From positions 1-31,707 of IMG/VR virus record IMGVR_UViG_3300032087_003108: a stretch of DNA of 31,707 nucleotides. One strand, given 5' to 3'. Position numbers and translations under genes: made by a program. Shown here one piece after another: positions 7,604 to 15,341 of this stretch; within the stretch, counting starts at the first letter, position 1, and each line of letters opens with the position of its first letter. Source of the stretch: a virus. The notes beneath the pieces were generated by a model, which made no database searches, was not told where the DNA came from, and worked only from the letters and a program-made list of their open reading frames with translations.

Positions 7604-9182
7604 AATAACTGCTACTAACAAAGATCGGCATTGGCATTTCATAATCGTCTTCGTGTTCAATTTGACTGAATGTATTGTACACTGTAGGATCCCAATCTTT
7701 CATTACGCTCATAACTCTAAGTGTCAATAATAAACTACTTACTAAATCATCATAGTGTCCTGGTTTGGCTTGAAAGCTACTACCTGCTGCAATATATGCT
7801 TTTAATTCACTTAGCAGTGCTTTACTACGCACTGTGAGTTTATCATTTTCTATCATTGTTTTTAATCTAGCACATGCTGTTGTTTTTGAACTATGAGTAG
7901 TGTTGAATCCTTTACGGAACTTTCTTACGTGTCCTTTACGTATAGGTTCGCTGATAAACAAGCCTGGTATGTTTTCTTCACCAAAATCATTTATAACAAG
8001 TAATGCTGCTTCGCCAATACCGTTGTTTTCTACACTCCAATATATATTACTACTTGACTTCATTTCATCTGCAAGGTATCTACATATGTCTGCCAACACA
8101 CGTATTTGTCCAGGAATAGCAGTAGTGTTATGTTGCCATTCGCCTACTTGTTCATACGTAGGTAATTCTATAACCTGTATTGCTGCAAAGTCGCCACCTG
8201 TGCCCATACTAGGATCTAAACCTACAACATATGATTTCTTAGCATCAGGTTTTTTATACCAACGCACTTGTCCCATTCTAATAATAGGATCTATGCCTTC
8301 CATTGCTGCTAGTTTTATACTGTTTATAAGTGTTTCGTCAAATACTAAGAATTCACAACCGTATTCACGTCTAAACTTTTCTTCGCCGATACGACCAATT
8401 TCTTCTTTTTTCCATTGTTCGTCTCTATCCGGATGTTCGTGCCATTCTGCTCTAAAACTGTGAAATCCATTTATGCCTACATCGTTTTCATTACCATATT
8501 CGTCAAACTTTTGTTCCGCTTGTTTCCAAATAGTAGCAAACGTATCTTCGTCACTGTTAGGTGTACTAGTAATAATAGCACGACCACCTGTTGCTAGTGT
8601 AGGTGAAATCGAAGTCCAAAACTCTTCCGCAATGTTAGGCATAACAAATGCAAACTCGTCACAGTACAGTAATGAAATTGACATACCACGTCCTGTGTTT
8701 CCTGTTGTTGTTTGGCTTACAATTCTACTACCATTCTCAAACTCAATGCTACCTTTGTTGTAACTTGTAACACCTGCTCTGATATGATCTGGACAAGTTT
8801 CATACACAAAACGTATGCGAGACATAATCTCCTGTGCGCCTGTGTATTTGTGTGCAGCAATAAGAATAGTTTGATCTGGATTAAACATTGCGTACCAAGC
8901 CAAGTATATACTTGCACATGTAGTTTTGCCTGTTTGTCTAGGCATCATATTGATATTAAATCGATAGCTATGATAACTATCCATTAAACCTAACTGATAT
9001 TCAAAAGGATCAAACAGCAACTTTCCTTTTACAGGATGCTGAATAAATGCAAAGTGTTTTGCAAAGTGCAAATAACCTGTATCTGGATCCATACAAGCAA
9101 GTAAGTCTTCAACTTGCTCGTTTGTGTACGTATCCTTTTGATTTGCCTTTTTAATTAGTACGCCGTCTAAACTTTTACTCAT
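7602..9182 (-). CDS. gp17: Large terminase subunit gp17 (packaging ATPase/nuclease)
   Basis: A 526-aa packaging motor. The Walker A motif PRQTGKTT is at residues 81-88, the Walker B LLYCDE at 171-176, and the coupling motif STPNS at 206-210. The RNase H-fold nuclease domain shows its three acidic positions: D323 in VVGLDPSMG, E384 in WSVENNG and D478/D479 in HYDDL. T4 gp17 is 610 aa, so this is slightly short but complete. It cuts concatemeric DNA and drives it into the prohead together with gp16 and the portal. I chose the ATG at 9182; an in-frame TTG five codons upstream overlaps the terminator T-run and is less likely. The ATG has no Shine-Dalgarno sequence and lies 4 nt from a TTAAATA box. 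Confidence 0.97.
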   Translation of the reverse strand: MSKSLDGVLIKKANQKDTYTNEQVEDLLACMDPDTGYLHFAKHFAFIQHPVKGKLLFDPFEYQLGLMDSYHSYRFNINMMPRQTGKTTCASIYLAWYAMFNPDQTILIAAHKYTGAQEIMSRIRFVYETCPDHIRAGVTSYNKGSIEFENGSRIVSQTTTGNTGRGMSISLLYCDEFAFVMPNIAEEFWTSISPTLATGGRAIITSTPNSDEDTFATIWKQAEQKFDEYGNENDVGINGFHSFRAEWHEHPDRDEQWKKEEIGRIGEEKFRREYGCEFLVFDETLINSIKLAAMEGIDPIIRMGQVRWYKKPDAKKSYVVGLDPSMGTGGDFAAIQVIELPTYEQVGEWQHNTTAIPGQIRVLADICRYLADEMKSSSNIYWSVENNGIGEAALLVINDFGEENIPGLFISEPIRKGHVRKFRKGFNTTHSSKTTACARLKTMIENDKLTVRSKALLSELKAYIAAGSSFQAKPGHYDDLVSSLLLTLRVMSVMKDWDPTVYNTFSQIEHEDDYEMPMPIFVSSSY

Positions 9183-9186
9183 ACTG

Positions 9187-9194
9187 TATTTAAC
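9187..9194 (-). promoter_or_regulatory. Late-type box GTTAAATA directly before the terminase ATG
   Basis: On the minus strand TTAAATA is followed by CAGT and ATG. It lies immediately after the T-run of a strong terminator, so transcription of gp17 would need a new start here, and that start would fall on the ATG itself. The first base departs from the better boxes in the window. Confidence 0.45.
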
Positions 9195-9195
9195 C

Positions 9196-9222
9196 AAAAA
9201 AATAGGGCCCGAAGGCCCTATT
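9196..9222 (-). terminator. Intrinsic terminator with UUCG loop, after the 542-aa gene
   Basis: On the minus strand a 9-bp perfect stem AATAGGGCC/GGCCCTATT is closed by UUCG and runs into a seven-T tract. It begins 18 nt after the stop codon of the 542-aa gene. This is a classic T4-family terminator and the strongest in the window. Confidence 0.9.
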
Positions 9223-9239
9223 GAGTTCTGGGGGGTGTA

Positions 9240-10868
9240 TTATTTTTTGCGTTGTGCCAATGCTGCAAGCAGTTGTGATTTAATTGTTTCTTCTAATTCT
9301 GCTTCTTCTGTGTTCATTGGGTTATCACCGCCTGCTGTTGCTGGATACGATCCTTTTTCTTTGTGTAGATCGTTACCTGCTGGAATACTTGCACTCATAT
9401 CGTTTGCATAAGTGGTCATTTCTTCATCTGGTTCAGTTGTAGCATCTTCAAATCCGCCATCTTCATTTTCTTCTGCAACAGATTCTTCTGGTGCCATTAA
9501 ACGAATCATGTCGCCCATGCCTGGCTCTTTTGGTTTACTACCGCAGCCTCCCATTGGTTGACTTGGGCCGTGTACTTTGCCGCAAATTGGGCAAGGCTTA
9601 GGACCAGGATTGATATCATCTGGTTCTACCATTTTTGCGCCATCAGCGCCTGCTAATTGCATCATGCGGAGTATTTCTGCTACTTCGCTTGCATCAGCAC
9701 CATTGATATTGATGCTTGCTTCGTCTAGTTTCTTTTTCATTTTTACTCCTGCTAGATCTAATATTCTTGACTCTTCCATATCGTCAATTGTTTTGTATCT
9801 GATTTGACCTAATAATGCACCTGTATCAGCTTGTGCTGCACCTCTGCCTCTAGTTCTCGGCATGTTAGGAATTGAACTAATATCAATTACACCTCTTGTA
9901 GGATCATCCTCTACTCTACCACCACTTACTGTGATGCCAAATACTTCTTCGTAAAACGATCTCCAAGATCTTCTTTGCCAGAAATCGTCGGCTTGATTTT
10001 TTGCATCTACTAGCATTCTTAGAAGATCGCCATTAAATCTTTCAATTTGATCATCAAACTTTGTTTGTGCTTCAGGCGACAATCTAGTTCTAATAGTATC
10101 TGCTTCTACACGCCCGCTTGGAGCAGGTTCTGCAGGTGTCTCTGGCTCTTCTTCTGGTTCTGCAGGTGTCTCTGGCTCAGGTGTTTCTGGCTCAGGTGGG
10201 GTTGGATCGGTAGGTTCTGGAGGTGTCTCTGGCTCAGGTGTTTCTGGCTCAGGTGGGGTTGGATCGGTAGGTTCTGGAGGTGTTTGCTCTGGTGCACTAT
10301 CATCCTCAGGTGCTTTAAGTTTTTCAATAGCACTACGTGTTTCTGGACCTACTATACCATCAACTGCAATACCTTGTGATTGTTGTAATGTTCTTACAGC
10401 TTGTTCAGTTTTAGGTCCAAAGATACCATCCTGTTCACTTTCTGGCATACCTAATCTACGTTGTAGTTCTTTAACACCTTCGCCTCTACTACCTCTACGT
10501 AGTAAACCTTGATCATAACTTGCGCCAGTTACCGGACGTGGATTTTGTGAAGGTGCAGCAGGTGCGGCAGCGGCGGTTGCGCCTCCTGGTCTTGCAGTTG
10601 GATCATTGCCAAAATTTTCGCCTGGTCCATAAGGAACACGTTGTCCATTTTCAATTCTACCTTTGATAGTAGCAGGATTCCATCTACCTAAAAATCCTTC
10701 TCCGGTTGGATTACCGTTCCATCTTACAATACCATCTGCACTTCTAAAATATAAATTTCCGTCAGTATGTACCATAACAGGATTCATGCCGCCGATGCCG
10801 CCATAATGGGTAGGTACAAAATTTGTCGGTGCTGCTTCTTTGATTACTTTTACTTCAGAAATTTTCAT
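9240..10868 (-). CDS. Virion-like protein with peptidoglycan-binding domain and Pro-Glu repeats
   Basis: A 542-aa multidomain protein. Residues 120-186 are a peptidoglycan-binding (PG_binding_1) domain: LRRGSRGEGVKELQRRLG, DGIFGPKTEQAV, LQQSQGIAVDGIVGPETR. Residues 187-250 are a Pro/Glu/Thr linker with a perfect 19-residue repeat. A helical part follows (255-310), then RILDLAGVK at 368-376, and a CPIC-x3-H-x8-C cluster (C426, C429, H433, C442) that could bind zinc. The C-terminus (470-542) is acidic and disordered-looking. No lytic catalytic domain is seen, so it is not an endolysin by itself; a capsid- or tail-bound wall-binding protein is a reasonable guess. An AGGAG sequence supports the start, 1 nt after the preceding stop. 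It lies between gp16 and gp17 and ends at a strong terminator. Confidence 0.85.
   Translation of the reverse strand: MKISEVKVIKEAAPTNFVPTHYGGIGGMNPVMVHTDGNLYFRSADGIVRWNGNPTGEGFLGRWNPATIKGRIENGQRVPYGPGENFGNDPTARPGGATAAAAPAAPSQNPRPVTGASYDQGLLRRGSRGEGVKELQRRLGMPESEQDGIFGPKTEQAVRTLQQSQGIAVDGIVGPETRSAIEKLKAPEDDSAPEQTPPEPTDPTPPEPETPEPETPPEPTDPTPPEPETPEPETPAEPEEEPETPAEPAPSGRVEADTIRTRLSPEAQTKFDDQIERFNGDLLRMLVDAKNQADDFWQRRSWRSFYEEVFGITVSGGRVEDDPTRGVIDISSIPNMPRTRGRGAAQADTGALLGQIRYKTIDDMEESRILDLAGVKMKKKLDEASININGADASEVAEILRMMQLAGADGAKMVEPDDINPGPKPCPICGKVHGPSQPMGGCGSKPKEPGMGDMIRLMAPEESVAEENEDGGFEDATTEPDEEMTTYANDMSASIPAGNDLHKEKGSYPATAGGDNPMNTEEAELEETIKSQLLAALAQRKK
10165..10278 (-). repeat. Two perfect 57-bp tandem copies coding a Pro-Glu linker
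   Basis: Positions 10165-10221 and 10222-10278 are identical over 57 bp (19 codons), with further partial copies before 10165. They encode the PEPTDPTPPEPETPEPETP-type linker of the peptidoglycan-binding protein. Exact DNA identity in a protein linker points to a recent duplication by slippage or recombination. Confidence 0.95.
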
Positions 10869-10869
10869 A

Positions 10870-11427
10870 TTATGCTCCTACTGGACTTTTTGTATTCTCA
10901 GCATCGCCAATGTCTTTGCTTTCACCTGCAGGCGCTTCGCCAACATAATCGTTGTCTCTTTCTTTACGTGCTGTTTCTAATTCTTTTAGCAAGTTCATTA
11001 CTCTAGCACCGCCTGCGTCTTCCTGAGCAGTTTCGCCACCTAATTCTTCAACTGTTAGTTTTGATACATATTCTTCTTTTGAATCTTCTTGCTGATATAG
11101 TTCTTGTGGTTCGTTTGGATTACGTACGATAATATGACTTTGCGGTACACTGCACACGCTGCCTAAATATTCTTGCAAAACTTGTACAGTTGTTGGATAT
11201 GTCAATTCAACTTCATAATAGTGTACTTCACAATTTTCTAATTGTGGAAAATCTAAAGGACGCTCTTGGATTGGTGTTTTTTTACCTGCTGACATTTTGG
11301 TAATGCCAAACTTTTGCAATCCTGTTTCTAGCATGTCCTCGCAACCGTCAGGTTGTTCACCTGCGATGCCAATTTTAAATTCATATGTTTTCTTTGATTC
11401 TGTTAAATAATCAGCAAAATTTTTCAT
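10870..11427 (-). CDS. Conserved phage protein of unknown function, head-gene neighbourhood
   Basis: A 185-aa protein. Residues 1-105 look like a compact alpha/beta domain with KKTPIQERPLDFP at 49-61 and YEVELTYPTTVQVLQEYL further on; the remainder is acidic and probably disordered, with a helix MNLLKELETARKERDN. I recognise the N-terminal pattern (FADYLTES followed by an alternating strand pattern and a TPIQE-x-PLDFP motif) from cyanophage and pelagiphage structural-region proteins with no known role. It lies between the small terminase gene (gap 22 nt) and the peptidoglycan-binding protein (gap 1 nt), so a role in head assembly or packaging is possible. An AGGAT Shine-Dalgarno sequence and an upstream late box at 11451-11458 support the start. 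Confidence 0.75.
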   Translation of the reverse strand: MKNFADYLTESKKTYEFKIGIAGEQPDGCEDMLETGLQKFGITKMSAGKKTPIQERPLDFPQLENCEVHYYEVELTYPTTVQVLQEYLGSVCSVPQSHIIVRNPNEPQELYQQEDSKEEYVSKLTVEELGGETAQEDAGGARVMNLLKELETARKERDNDYVGEAPAGESKDIGDAENTKSPVGA

Positions 11428-11449
11428 CGATATATCCTAAACTATAATA

Positions 11450-11932
11450 CTATTTATCTTTATCTATACCTTTTAGACGCTCTAATAGACTGTTACGATC
11501 TGTAACAACATATCCTTCTCCTGGAAGTATATCACCGTCTCCTGGTCCGTTGTCTCTATCCATTTTTTCTTTTTTAAGTTGTAGCTCTACCATTTTTAGT
11601 TTTTTATCTAGTTTAGCAACTTTGGCATCCAAACTGGTTTTGAGCATTGTGCCAGCTACTTCAAATACTCTACCACTGTAACGACTTTCTACGTTCATGC
11701 CCAAGTCCATCAAGTCATCGTATGCAGTCATTGCTTTGTCAGCAACTTCATTTAGTTCTTTGTCTGCCATATCACCTAAGCCTTTTACAGCAGGTAACGC
11801 ACTGGCTATTTTGTCAAACTCGGCAATGTCTCTAAATGTATCTTCATGCTCTACCACCGGAGCTCGTTCTTCCTGATCTTTAAGATCAGCATTGTCTGGC
11901 AAATTTAACATGTCTTCTAATTTTTTAGTCAT
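11450..11932 (-). CDS. gp16: Small terminase subunit gp16
   Basis: A 160-aa protein matching the T4-family small terminase in size and layout: an acidic N-terminus (DTFRDIAEFDKIAS), then AMTAYDDLMDLGMN and a conserved SRYSGRVFEVAGTMLKTSLD helix, and a long Lys-rich coiled coil (about 105-130). T4 gp16 is 164 aa and forms rings that recognise DNA and regulate gp17. It is separated from gp17 here by two other late genes. The start has only a weak GGAA upstream; a TATAAT and a GTAAATA lie 15-35 nt before the ATG, but without a clear -35. Confidence 0.85.
   Translation of the reverse strand: MTKKLEDMLNLPDNADLKDQEERAPVVEHEDTFRDIAEFDKIASALPAVKGLGDMADKELNEVADKAMTAYDDLMDLGMNVESRYSGRVFEVAGTMLKTSLDAKVAKLDKKLKMVELQLKKEKMDRDNGPGDGDILPGEGYVVTDRNSLLERLKGIDKDK
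11451..11458 (-). promoter_or_regulatory. Late promoter box GATAAATA overlapping the gp16 stop codon
   Basis: On the minus strand GATAAATA is directly followed by G, so the gp16 stop TAG lies at its end (AAATAG). It is 23 nt before the ATG of the 185-aa gene, leaving room for a normal short leader with an AGGAT ribosome-binding site. Confidence 0.55.
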
Positions 11933-11957
11933 AATACTATTCCATTATATGCTAACT

Positions 11958-12497
11958 TTATTTACCCCAGTTTTTATTGGTGTTCATATAAGCGGTTATA
12001 GTTGCACGCCAATTGTTACCACTTTCGTAACTATGCCAGGTTTCGTTGTTATTTCCAGCAAAAATTAAACATCTTCCAGGCTTCCAAGGTATTTCAAGTT
12101 TATCTTTATTATTCATATCTGACATTACATATGTTCCGATGCTTTTTAAAGGACCTATATATGTAACAAAAGTCCATATTTTTGTTTCATCATCGCAGTG
12201 AGGTTGAAATTTATATCCTGCAGGATTTATTGCTAAATGACCTAATGCATGTAATTTTTTATATTGTCTGGGAGATTTATAATTTAATTCTTTTATTACA
12301 TCAGGCATTTTGTCAATTGCTGTTTGTAAAATATTTTTATATGGTTCTTCGATTGTATCAGTAGTATAATGAAACTTAGAATTTTTTTCTTGTATATGTT
12401 TTTGTGCAATATAAGAAAGTTTTGCTACATCTTGCTTTTCAATAAAATTATCAACAACCCAGTGTTTCCACGGAAATGTTTGTTCAAAAATTTTCAT
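11958..12497 (-). CDS. 2-oxoglutarate/Fe(II)-dependent oxygenase
   Basis: A 179-aa double-stranded beta-helix oxygenase. The iron ligands are H100-x-D102 in PHCDDETK and H155 in TWHSYES, and R164 in RATITAY is placed to bind 2-oxoglutarate. The order and spacing fit prolyl-4-hydroxylase-like phage enzymes, which are frequent in marine T4-like phages. It would hydroxylate a protein, sugar or nucleic-acid substrate in the cytoplasm; the substrate is not evident. Its ATG overlaps the gp4 stop codon (ATGA), so it is co-translated with a head protein. Base composition is lower in GC than the flanking head genes. Confidence 0.88.
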   Translation of the reverse strand: MKIFEQTFPWKHWVVDNFIEKQDVAKLSYIAQKHIQEKNSKFHYTTDTIEEPYKNILQTAIDKMPDVIKELNYKSPRQYKKLHALGHLAINPAGYKFQPHCDDETKIWTFVTYIGPLKSIGTYVMSDMNNKDKLEIPWKPGRCLIFAGNNNETWHSYESGNNWRATITAYMNTNKNWGK

Positions 12498-12931
12498 TTT
12501 CTTTTACCTTGGTGGAAAATATCTCCTTCGTTTACAACTCTAAATGTCATGCCTTTTTGTTTACAATAGGCTCTAGCTGCTGTCCACTTAGCTTGATTTA
12601 CAACGTAGTGTGCTTTATTTGCTCTACTATTTCCTAATTGATTTTTAAATGTATGATTAGCAGGTTTAACTTCAATAAGTTCTACATGCTGATTTCCTGT
12701 TTTATCATTATATACAATAAAGAAGTCAGGAACATATATTGTATATTTTCCTGTGAAAGGATTTCTGTATGGTATACGTATTGCTTCACTTGCCCATTTT
12801 GTAATATTATCATTTTGATCGCACATGCGCATGAATGCAAATTCCCAACTGCTACGATACGTAGGAGTACGACCGCCAATATACTTGTCAGGGTTTTTGA
12901 GAGTAAATTTGCCTTGGGCAAAACGTCCCAT
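12494..12931 (-). CDS. gp4: gp4 head-completion protein with PD-(D/E)xK nuclease core
   Basis: A 145-aa protein matching T4 gp4 (150 aa). Visible shared features are the GRFAQGKFTLKNPDKYIGG start, RSSWE at 26-30, a glutamate before IRIPYRNPFTGKY, PD at 68-69 (VPDFFIVYN) and E87-x-K89 in LIEVKP, which make up a PD-(D/E)xK endonuclease core. In T4 gp4 is needed to finish filled heads before tail joining and is related to TnsA-like nucleases. The start codon overlaps the previous stop (TAATG). Confidence 0.92.
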   Translation of the reverse strand: MGRFAQGKFTLKNPDKYIGGRTPTYRSSWEFAFMRMCDQNDNITKWASEAIRIPYRNPFTGKYTIYVPDFFIVYNDKTGNQHVELIEVKPANHTFKNQLGNSRANKAHYVVNQAKWTAARAYCKQKGMTFRVVNEGDIFHQGKRK

Positions 12932-13305
12932 TACAATCTCACATTTCTGTTTTCAGTAGTTTCTATATTGTAATTGTTTTTATAACCTAATGCACTAATT
13001 CTACTTCTGTTATTGTTTAAAATAGCACTGACTAATCTACTCAGTTGTACTTCGTCTAAACCTTCTAGCGTATCAATCAAATCAAATACTTTTTTATTTT
13101 CTGCTTTTGCTTGTTGCAAAATTACCGTTGCAACTGAAATTGCAGCATCTTTTGTGAATTTTCTTTTTGTAAAAAATCCAACAACAGTATCGACTTCATT
13201 GCTGGTCAAACTGATTTGTTTAGTAAAATACCTATCAAACAGTTGTCTTACTTCTTTACCGCTGTCTTGTTTTTGTGCTTTTTCTTCTTCTGCATAACTG
13301 CTCAT
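12931..13305 (-). CDS. Conserved helical protein of the head/baseplate region
   Basis: A 124-aa mostly helical protein. Conserved-looking stretches are VRQLFDRYFTKQISLTSNEVDTVVGFF and LEGLDEVQLSRLVSAILNNNR. I recognise this type from cyanophage genomes, where it sits next to gp4 and a tube-like protein with no assigned role. It starts with a TAATG overlap on the preceding tube-fold gene and has AGGAA upstream. A virion or assembly role is inferred from its place only. Confidence 0.75.
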   Translation of the reverse strand: MSSYAEEEKAQKQDSGKEVRQLFDRYFTKQISLTSNEVDTVVGFFTKRKFTKDAAISVATVILQQAKAENKKVFDLIDTLEGLDEVQLSRLVSAILNNNRSRISALGYKNNYNIETTENRNVRL

Positions 13306-14579
13306 TACAAGATTCCTATTTCATTCAAACGAGCAACAAAACCTTCTGTACTAGATTCTGTTACTGCTGCTTGTTCAATTTGCGATTTTACATTAGGCGA
13401 TAAAGTGTCATAAAATTGTTTTGATTCTTGTATATTTCTACCTGTATAAGTTGATAGTTGAGTTGTAGTACGGCCTCTTGCAAAATCTGATAATCGTTGT
13501 TGATTACTACTTACTTCTCTATTAAATTGCTGATTACTTATGTTAGAACTTACAAAAGTACTAACTGGTTGTGCATTTGTAAAATTGTTTTCATTTGCTC
13601 TACTAGGAAAAAAGTTAGTAGTATTGTTTGGAGATAATATAGTTTGTCCAATAGGTTGTGTATTTGTAGGAAGTTGTGATTCACGTTGTTGTGAATTAAA
13701 GTCGGTAAGAGTTATTAAATTAGATAACAAATCTGTAAATACTTCTCCCCAGAATGTATTGTCATTTGTGTCTTTTGCAATAGTGCTAGTGCTTACACTT
13801 TCATAAGGACTAGGCATAGTATCGTAATGACTAATATCTCCAAAACTTTGTATTTTTTCTGGACTTGTAATTTCTCTATCATACAGTACACTTTCGTAGG
13901 CAATACGCATTGAATTACGCATTACACCTGATGCATCTGCTTGATCAACTCTATCATGTTGCCATTCTGTGATAATTGGGTTTACCAATGTAAAACTTGT
14001 AAATGTGCTTTCTTTATTTTGAGGATGCAACTGATGAATTGTAATACTATTAAAGAATGGAATGTCTGTAGGACGTCTTCTATTAAATCCATGTCTGTAA
14101 GTATTTGCAACATCTGTATCATATAGTTTTGTCTGATATGCTCTAGGTCTGCTGCTTTGATCTGTGTAGTTGCCGTCTTGATAATAATATCTATAATACG
14201 CTTCCCACAATAAACTTGTAAGTCCTGCATTGTCATCGTGGAAGTCAATGCTAACTTCGTTGTATGTAATTTGTGTTTGTACTACTTTTTTTCTGTTGTA
14301 TTGATTTAAAGTTTCTGTTTGAATACTGTATCTAGGCAAATCAGCTGCATTTGCTAATAAATTAAATTCACGTTTATTTAAAAGACTGAATACACTATTT
14401 CCTAAAACACTAAGTGCAGTAGTGTTTACATCAATAACAACATGATAAAGGAATTTAGTTTTTGGTGCTAACCTAAAATTATTGCGTCTATACAAAGCAG
14501 ATGCATGAGCAAAATCTCCCATTATGCCCTTGCCGCTATCTAAACTACTAAAGTTATCATAAAAACTGTTACTTGCCAT
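13305..14579 (-). CDS. Tail-tube-fold baseplate protein (gp54/gp48-like)
   Basis: A 424-aa protein. Residues about 40-255 resemble the tail-tube fold shared in T4 by gp19, gp48 and gp54: LPRYSIQTETLNQYNRKKVVQTQITYNEVSI, DDNAGLTSLLWEAYYRYYYQDG, and FTLVNPIITEWQHDRVDQADASGVMRNSMRIAYESVLYD. The last 170 residues are rich in Asn, Gln, Ser and Thr and may be flexible or wrap around the tube. By size and place next to gp19 it could be the tube initiator or a tube-associated baseplate protein; I cannot choose between them. The ATG lies 4 nt after a GATAAATA box with no Shine-Dalgarno sequence. Confidence 0.75.
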   Translation of the reverse strand: MASNSFYDNFSSLDSGKGIMGDFAHASALYRRNNFRLAPKTKFLYHVVIDVNTTALSVLGNSVFSLLNKREFNLLANAADLPRYSIQTETLNQYNRKKVVQTQITYNEVSIDFHDDNAGLTSLLWEAYYRYYYQDGNYTDQSSRPRAYQTKLYDTDVANTYRHGFNRRRPTDIPFFNSITIHQLHPQNKESTFTSFTLVNPIITEWQHDRVDQADASGVMRNSMRIAYESVLYDREITSPEKIQSFGDISHYDTMPSPYESVSTSTIAKDTNDNTFWGEVFTDLLSNLITLTDFNSQQRESQLPTNTQPIGQTILSPNNTTNFFPSRANENNFTNAQPVSTFVSSNISNQQFNREVSSNQQRLSDFARGRTTTQLSTYTGRNIQESKQFYDTLSPNVKSQIEQAAVTESSTEGFVARLNEIGIL

Positions 14580-14583
14580 ATAG

Positions 14584-14591
14584 TATTTATC
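14584..14591 (-). promoter_or_regulatory. Late promoter box GATAAATA, 4 nt from a start codon
   Basis: On the minus strand GATAAATA is followed by CTAT and ATG of the tube-fold gene. The box follows the gp19 terminator by 25 nt, so this gene needs its own start. T4 spacing would put the transcript start on the ATG. Confidence 0.6.
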
Positions 14592-14616
14592 TTTAAATAT
14601 ATGTGCGTATATAAAG

Positions 14617-14641
14617 AAAAAAGGAGCCTTACGACTCCTTT
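14617..14641 (-). terminator. Intrinsic terminator after gp19
   Basis: On the minus strand AAAGGAG pairs with CTCCTTT, extended by two inner pairs and closed by a GUAA (GNRA) loop, then TTTTCTTT. It is 24 nt after the gp19 stop codon. The T-rich tail makes it a good intrinsic terminator. Confidence 0.85.
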
Positions 14642-14665
14642 AATTGATGCAATCTCATTTAAGTA

Positions 14666-15304
14666 TTAAAGAGCTGCGCCGCCTGTAGCACCTGTGCCTG
14701 TTTCACTGTTTCTATCTTGGAAGTTATTAGGTGTACCTACGCCGATGTTTAATTGCACAGCATTATCATATGTGATACTCAACGCAACTGTCATTGCGTC
14801 ATTTGTGCCATATGCCATGCTACCATAATCAACACTATTTAAATAGCACCCATATAATTCCCAGGTTTCTAGTACTTGTGGAGTATTTGCTCCATTACCA
14901 CCGTCTAAGACTTCAATACGTTGTGTAAATTTATAGTCTTGACCAGTAGCAGCACTCGCTTGTTCAAAAAAGTCAAATTGTTTCTGTAGTTGTTCGCCAA
15001 CTAATTTTTGTACGTTACCATTGATATCATCACGTAAATTTACAGTAACAGGCTGCCATGTATGCTTACCTGCCATCATAATTTTACTGTTGTAAACATC
15101 TAATTGGATTGGATCAAATTGGATATTTGGTCTAGTTGCATCGATAACTTGTTTTGTTAGTTCTGTTGTGTTTCCTGTAATACCAAAGTTTTCAAGTGTC
15201 ACTCTAAAGCGATACTGTAATTTTGGCATAAGCAAACCTTGACTACTGCTAGTAGTATCGTTTGCTAATGGAACTGTTAAATTCAATAGAGTTGAGATTG
15301 CCAT
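14666..15304 (-). CDS. gp19: gp19 tail tube protein
   Basis: A 212-aa major tail tube protein. It has the family order: LQYRFRVTLENFG at 29-41, the tube beta-sheet region DATRPNIQFDPIQLDVYNSKIMMAGKHTWQPVTVNLRDD, and the ETWELYGCYLNSVDYGSMAYG segment with ALSITYDNAV near the end. T4 gp19 is 163 aa; the extra residues are at both ends, including a Gly/Thr-rich tail. It stacks as hexamers inside the sheath and conducts DNA. An AAGGAG (15315-15320) and a late box 25 nt before the ATG set the start. It follows gp18, the usual T4 order. Confidence 0.93.
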   Translation of the reverse strand: MAISTLLNLTVPLANDTTSSSQGLLMPKLQYRFRVTLENFGITGNTTELTKQVIDATRPNIQFDPIQLDVYNSKIMMAGKHTWQPVTVNLRDDINGNVQKLVGEQLQKQFDFFEQASAATGQDYKFTQRIEVLDGGNGANTPQVLETWELYGCYLNSVDYGSMAYGTNDAMTVALSITYDNAVQLNIGVGTPNNFQDRNSETGTGATGGAAL

Positions 15305-15329
15305 CTAATTGTTTCTCCTTATACACAAG

Positions 15330-15337
15330 TATTTATC
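15330..15337 (-). promoter_or_regulatory. Late promoter box GATAAATA upstream of gp19
   Basis: GATAAATAC on the minus strand lies 25 nt before the gp19 ATG, with AAGGAG between. This is a conventional late promoter with a short leader, and directly follows the hairpin at 15342-15368. Confidence 0.7.
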
Positions 15338-15341
15338 ATTT

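Noticed and set aside
7900-8463. Plus-strand open frame of 187 codons inside the large terminase gene
   Set aside because: It is a shadow of a gene with clear Walker and nuclease motifs; no start signal or known domain.
9183-9197. A longer start for the large terminase at an in-frame TTG (9197)
   Set aside because: It would begin inside the terminator T-run; the ATG at 9182 follows a late box and fits the family.
10165-10278. CRISPR-like array
   Set aside because: The repeats are directly adjacent, in frame and coding; there are no spacers and no cas genes.
10047-10379. Plus-strand open frame over the Pro-Glu repeat
   Set aside because: It is a Trp/Leu/Phe/Arg-rich mirror of the linker repeat on the minus strand, without a ribosome-binding site or family resemblance.
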